Source: Kurthia zopfii (GTDB taxonomy: Bacteria; Bacillota; Bacilli; Bacillales_A; Planococcaceae). Taken from it: 64,000 bases of DNA. The position numbers were made by a program, and so were the translations under genes. Positions 62,043 to 64,000 of this stretch are shown in pieces. A model generated the notes under the pieces. The model was not told where the DNA came from, did no database searches, and saw only the letters and a program-made list of their open reading frames with translations. The stretch is taken from the NCBI RefSeq assembly GCF_003143955.1, contig NZ_QFVS01000006.1, positions 1 through 64,000 on the forward strand, in the 5' to 3' direction. Each line of letters opens with the position of its first letter. Within the stretch, counting starts at the first letter, position 1.

Positions 62043-63626
62043 TCAGACGATGAATGAAAGAATGAATGTCCAAATACAAACGAATACGAGTAAGCCTAAA
62101 CTATATTTTAAAGTTAGTTTTGTTAACTCTGCTTCCTTACCTCTTTCTCCTACAGCCGCTGTTGCAATGGCGATTGATTGTGGTGATACTAATTTCGCCA
62201 TAACACCACCGACCGTATTTGCTGAAACTAGGAGCGTTGAATTCGTAGCCATCATATTCCCCGCTGACGCTTGGATTGGTGAGAATAATGTATTGTTATT
62301 TACTACAGAACCCGTCATAAATACGCCGATCCAACCGAGAATTGGCGATAAAAATGGGAAGGCACTGCCAGTTTTCGCAACCGCTTCACCTAAAGCCATC
62401 GTCATGCCTCCATATGTCATAAGTTTGGCAATACCAATAATGGCACAAATCATAATGATGGGAATCCAAAATTCTTTCAATGCATCGCCTAATAATTGTC
62501 CACTCGTAGAAAAATTAATATGATGGGTCGTAAGAATTGTCACGATGGCTGCTATGAAAATAGCTGTACCTGTAGCGCTGACAATATCTAATGAGATGGG
62601 AATTTCTGAAAATGGAATAGTAAATTGAATAACTGAGAAGTTGAGGATTCCACCTTCTGCAAAAAGGTTTTTGAAAGATGGTAAACTCCAGATGAGGATA
62701 AAAAATGTTAGAAGATAAAATGGTGACCATGCTTTAATGATATCCCACACTGTATTTTTCTCATATTCGAGATCATGGCCAGCGAGGAAGAATAGCTTTT
62801 TCGGTTCCCACTTACGACAAAGTAGTGCCAATGCACCCATCGCTAAAATTGGCGGAACGATATCTGCTAATTCTGGGCCGATGAATACCGTGAAAATTAT
62901 TTGAGAAATTGCATACGTCAAGCCTGTTACTAGTATCGCAGGCATCGTTTCCTTAATTCCTTTAAAACCGTCAATTAACCAAATCATTAAAAATGGAATG
63001 GTCATATTAATGAACGGTAATGTTAATGCCGACATTTTCGAAACATCCACTGAAGAAATGCCGCCTTCTAGGTTAAAACTATCGATAATACCTACGGGAA
63101 TACCGATTGCTCCGAATGCGCCAGAAGCTCCGTTAGCAATTAAGCACAGCATTGCCGCTTGTAAAGGGCCGAACCCTAAACTCATCAGTAATACTGCACA
63201 AATTGCGATTGGAACACCAAACCCAGCCGCACCTTCTAAAAACGCATTAAAACAAAAGCCAATTAAAAGTAACTGTATGCGTTGGTCATGAGAAATACCT
63301 GCAATGGAACTTCTTAAAACATCAAATTTACCTGAGTTTACAGATATTTTATACAACCAAACTGCCATTACAATAATAAATCCGATTGGCACAATTCCTT
63401 GTATGATACCTTGTACTACACTTCCGAAACTATTGCCAAATGATAGGTCAAATATAAAAAATGCGAGTAAAAATGTCACGACGAGATTTAATAACGCCGT
63501 TGTGATTCCTTTCATTTTCAAAACTGTTAAGCATATTAAAAATAATAGAATTGGAATTGCTGAAATTAGAGCTGAAATAGTTAGTTGATCAAAGGGATTA
63601 TAACTACCGACAAGCATGCAAATCAC
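62043..63626 (-). CDS. L-lactate permease (LctP/LldP family)
   Basis: A 527-residue, roughly twelve-to-fourteen-span transporter of the lactate permease family. Conserved blocks include EGAAGFGVPIAICAVLL, LIANGASGAFGAIGIPVG and MTGSVVNNNTLFSPIQASA near the C-terminus, then SPQSIAIATAAVG. It moves lactate (or glycolate) with protons. It starts 10 bases after the L-lactate dehydrogenase stop codon with AAGGAGTG ahead, so permease and dehydrogenase are one operon that takes up or exports lactate. Confidence 0.92.
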   Translation of the reverse strand: MICMLVGSYNPFDQLTISALISAIPILLFLICLTVLKMKGITTALLNLVVTFLLAFFIFDLSFGNSFGSVVQGIIQGIVPIGFIIVMAVWLYKISVNSGKFDVLRSSIAGISHDQRIQLLLIGFCFNAFLEGAAGFGVPIAICAVLLMSLGFGPLQAAMLCLIANGASGAFGAIGIPVGIIDSFNLEGGISSVDVSKMSALTLPFINMTIPFLMIWLIDGFKGIKETMPAILVTGLTYAISQIIFTVFIGPELADIVPPILAMGALALLCRKWEPKKLFFLAGHDLEYEKNTVWDIIKAWSPFYLLTFFILIWSLPSFKNLFAEGGILNFSVIQFTIPFSEIPISLDIVSATGTAIFIAAIVTILTTHHINFSTSGQLLGDALKEFWIPIIMICAIIGIAKLMTYGGMTMALGEAVAKTGSAFPFLSPILGWIGVFMTGSVVNNNTLFSPIQASAGNMMATNSTLLVSANTVGGVMAKLVSPQSIAIATAAVGERGKEAELTKLTLKYSLGLLVFVCIWTFILSFIV

Positions 63627-63636
63627 TCCTTATCAA

Positions 63637-64000
63637 TTAATTCCAAATCTCTTTTTGGATTTCCTTCAATGTTTCTACAGATTTTTTAAATTTAAGCGCC
63701 TCATCATCTTCAAGATGAAGATCGAAAACCTTCTTAATTCCACCGCGGTTAATTAAGCATGGAACACCGATTACTACATCTTCCACTCCATTTTCGCCGT
63801 CATGGTAAGCGCCAATAGGTAAAACGACATTCTCATTTTTTAAGATGGCTTTCGTAATGCGCGCTAAGCCCATTGCGATGCCATAAAATGTCGCCCCTTT
63901 TGAATCAATAATGGAATAAGCGGCATTTTTTACACCTTCCGCAATTTCCTCTTTCCGACTTTGCGACAATTTTGATGAAATCTTTTGACCGTATAGGGAT
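63637..64000 (-). CDS. ldh: L-lactate dehydrogenase, C-terminal part (cut by the window edge)
   Basis: The open frame continues to the edge, beginning SLYGQKISS; only the last ~120 residues are present. VKNAAYSIIDSKGATFYGIAMGLARITKAIL is a typical L-LDH C-terminal helix region, and VVIGVPCLINRGGIKKVFDL and the ending LKEI match LDH. The NAD-binding half and catalytic histidine lie outside. It converts pyruvate to lactate. The adjacent lactate permease downstream supports the assignment over malate dehydrogenase. Confidence 0.88.
   Translation of the reverse strand, partial: SLYGQKISSKLSQSRKEEIAEGVKNAAYSIIDSKGATFYGIAMGLARITKAILKNENVVLPIGAYHDGENGVEDVVIGVPCLINRGGIKKVFDLHLEDDEALKFKKSVETLKEIQKEIWN

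Overview
The window is AT-rich chromosome from a Gram-positive Bacillales bacterium, most likely a Planococcaceae/Caryophanaceae-type relative of Bacillus (Kurthia, Rummeliibacillus or Lysinibacillus are the sort of genus I would expect; the exact one cannot be read here). The evidence is: strong AGGAGG-type ribosome sites, many TTG starts, a proline T-box, FMN riboswitches, a Bce-type peptide-resistance module, a yrkF-E-H-I-J-like sulfur operon, bcrC, an LPXTG surface protein and an SbcCD pair. No rRNA, tRNA, prophage, insertion sequence or CRISPR array is visible.

Layout. 0-7 kb: a degenerate AgrA-like receiver, an alpha/beta hydrolase lacking its serine, a YfcC-type transporter, a frameshifted glucosaminidase/LysM protein, an MFS transporter, bcrC and two small membrane proteins. 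7-11.5 kb: a minus-strand persulfide/sulfur operon (TusA-rhodanese, DsrE-like, rhodanese-MBL, TusA, TauE exporter, membrane rhodanese, DsbA-like) with three CsoR/CstR-type operators. 11.6-13.3 kb: a chemoreceptor. 13.4-21.4 kb: the Kdp potassium system, kdpFABC on minus and kdpDE divergent on plus, with a 30-aa peptide gene ahead of kdpF. 21.5-26 kb: a BceRS-BceAB detoxification module. 26-41 kb: mixed housekeeping genes, including a TrmB regulator facing a TauE exporter, a Na/Pi cotransporter, a TipAS MerR regulator, sbcCD and an SNF transporter. 41-49 kb: an esterase, an enoyl-CoA hydratase, a P-loop protein with a Cof hydrolase, a second chemoreceptor and several unknown small proteins. 49-51.7 kb: proBA behind a T-box whose specifier reads CCT (proline). 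51.75-52.05 kb: a candidate free-standing structured RNA with its own promoter. 52-56 kb: an SH3-repeat secreted protein and the ribE-ribB-ribH operon preceded by three tandem FMN riboswitches. 56-64 kb: an ArsR/SRPBCC pair under a 21-bp palindrome, an ABC exporter, a small LPXTG protein, a phosphoesterase, an aminotransferase, an ASCH protein and a lactate permease with the C-terminal part of L-lactate dehydrogenase.

The two strongest unusual signals are RNA-based. The first is the 52.0 kb transcript: a consensus promoter, a 14-bp closing stem joining its ends, and five internal perfect hairpins, three of them directly abutting. It fits no class I can name. The second is the triplicated FMN riboswitch, each copy with its own terminator, ahead of an operon that lacks ribD and the GTP cyclohydrolase II half of ribBA.
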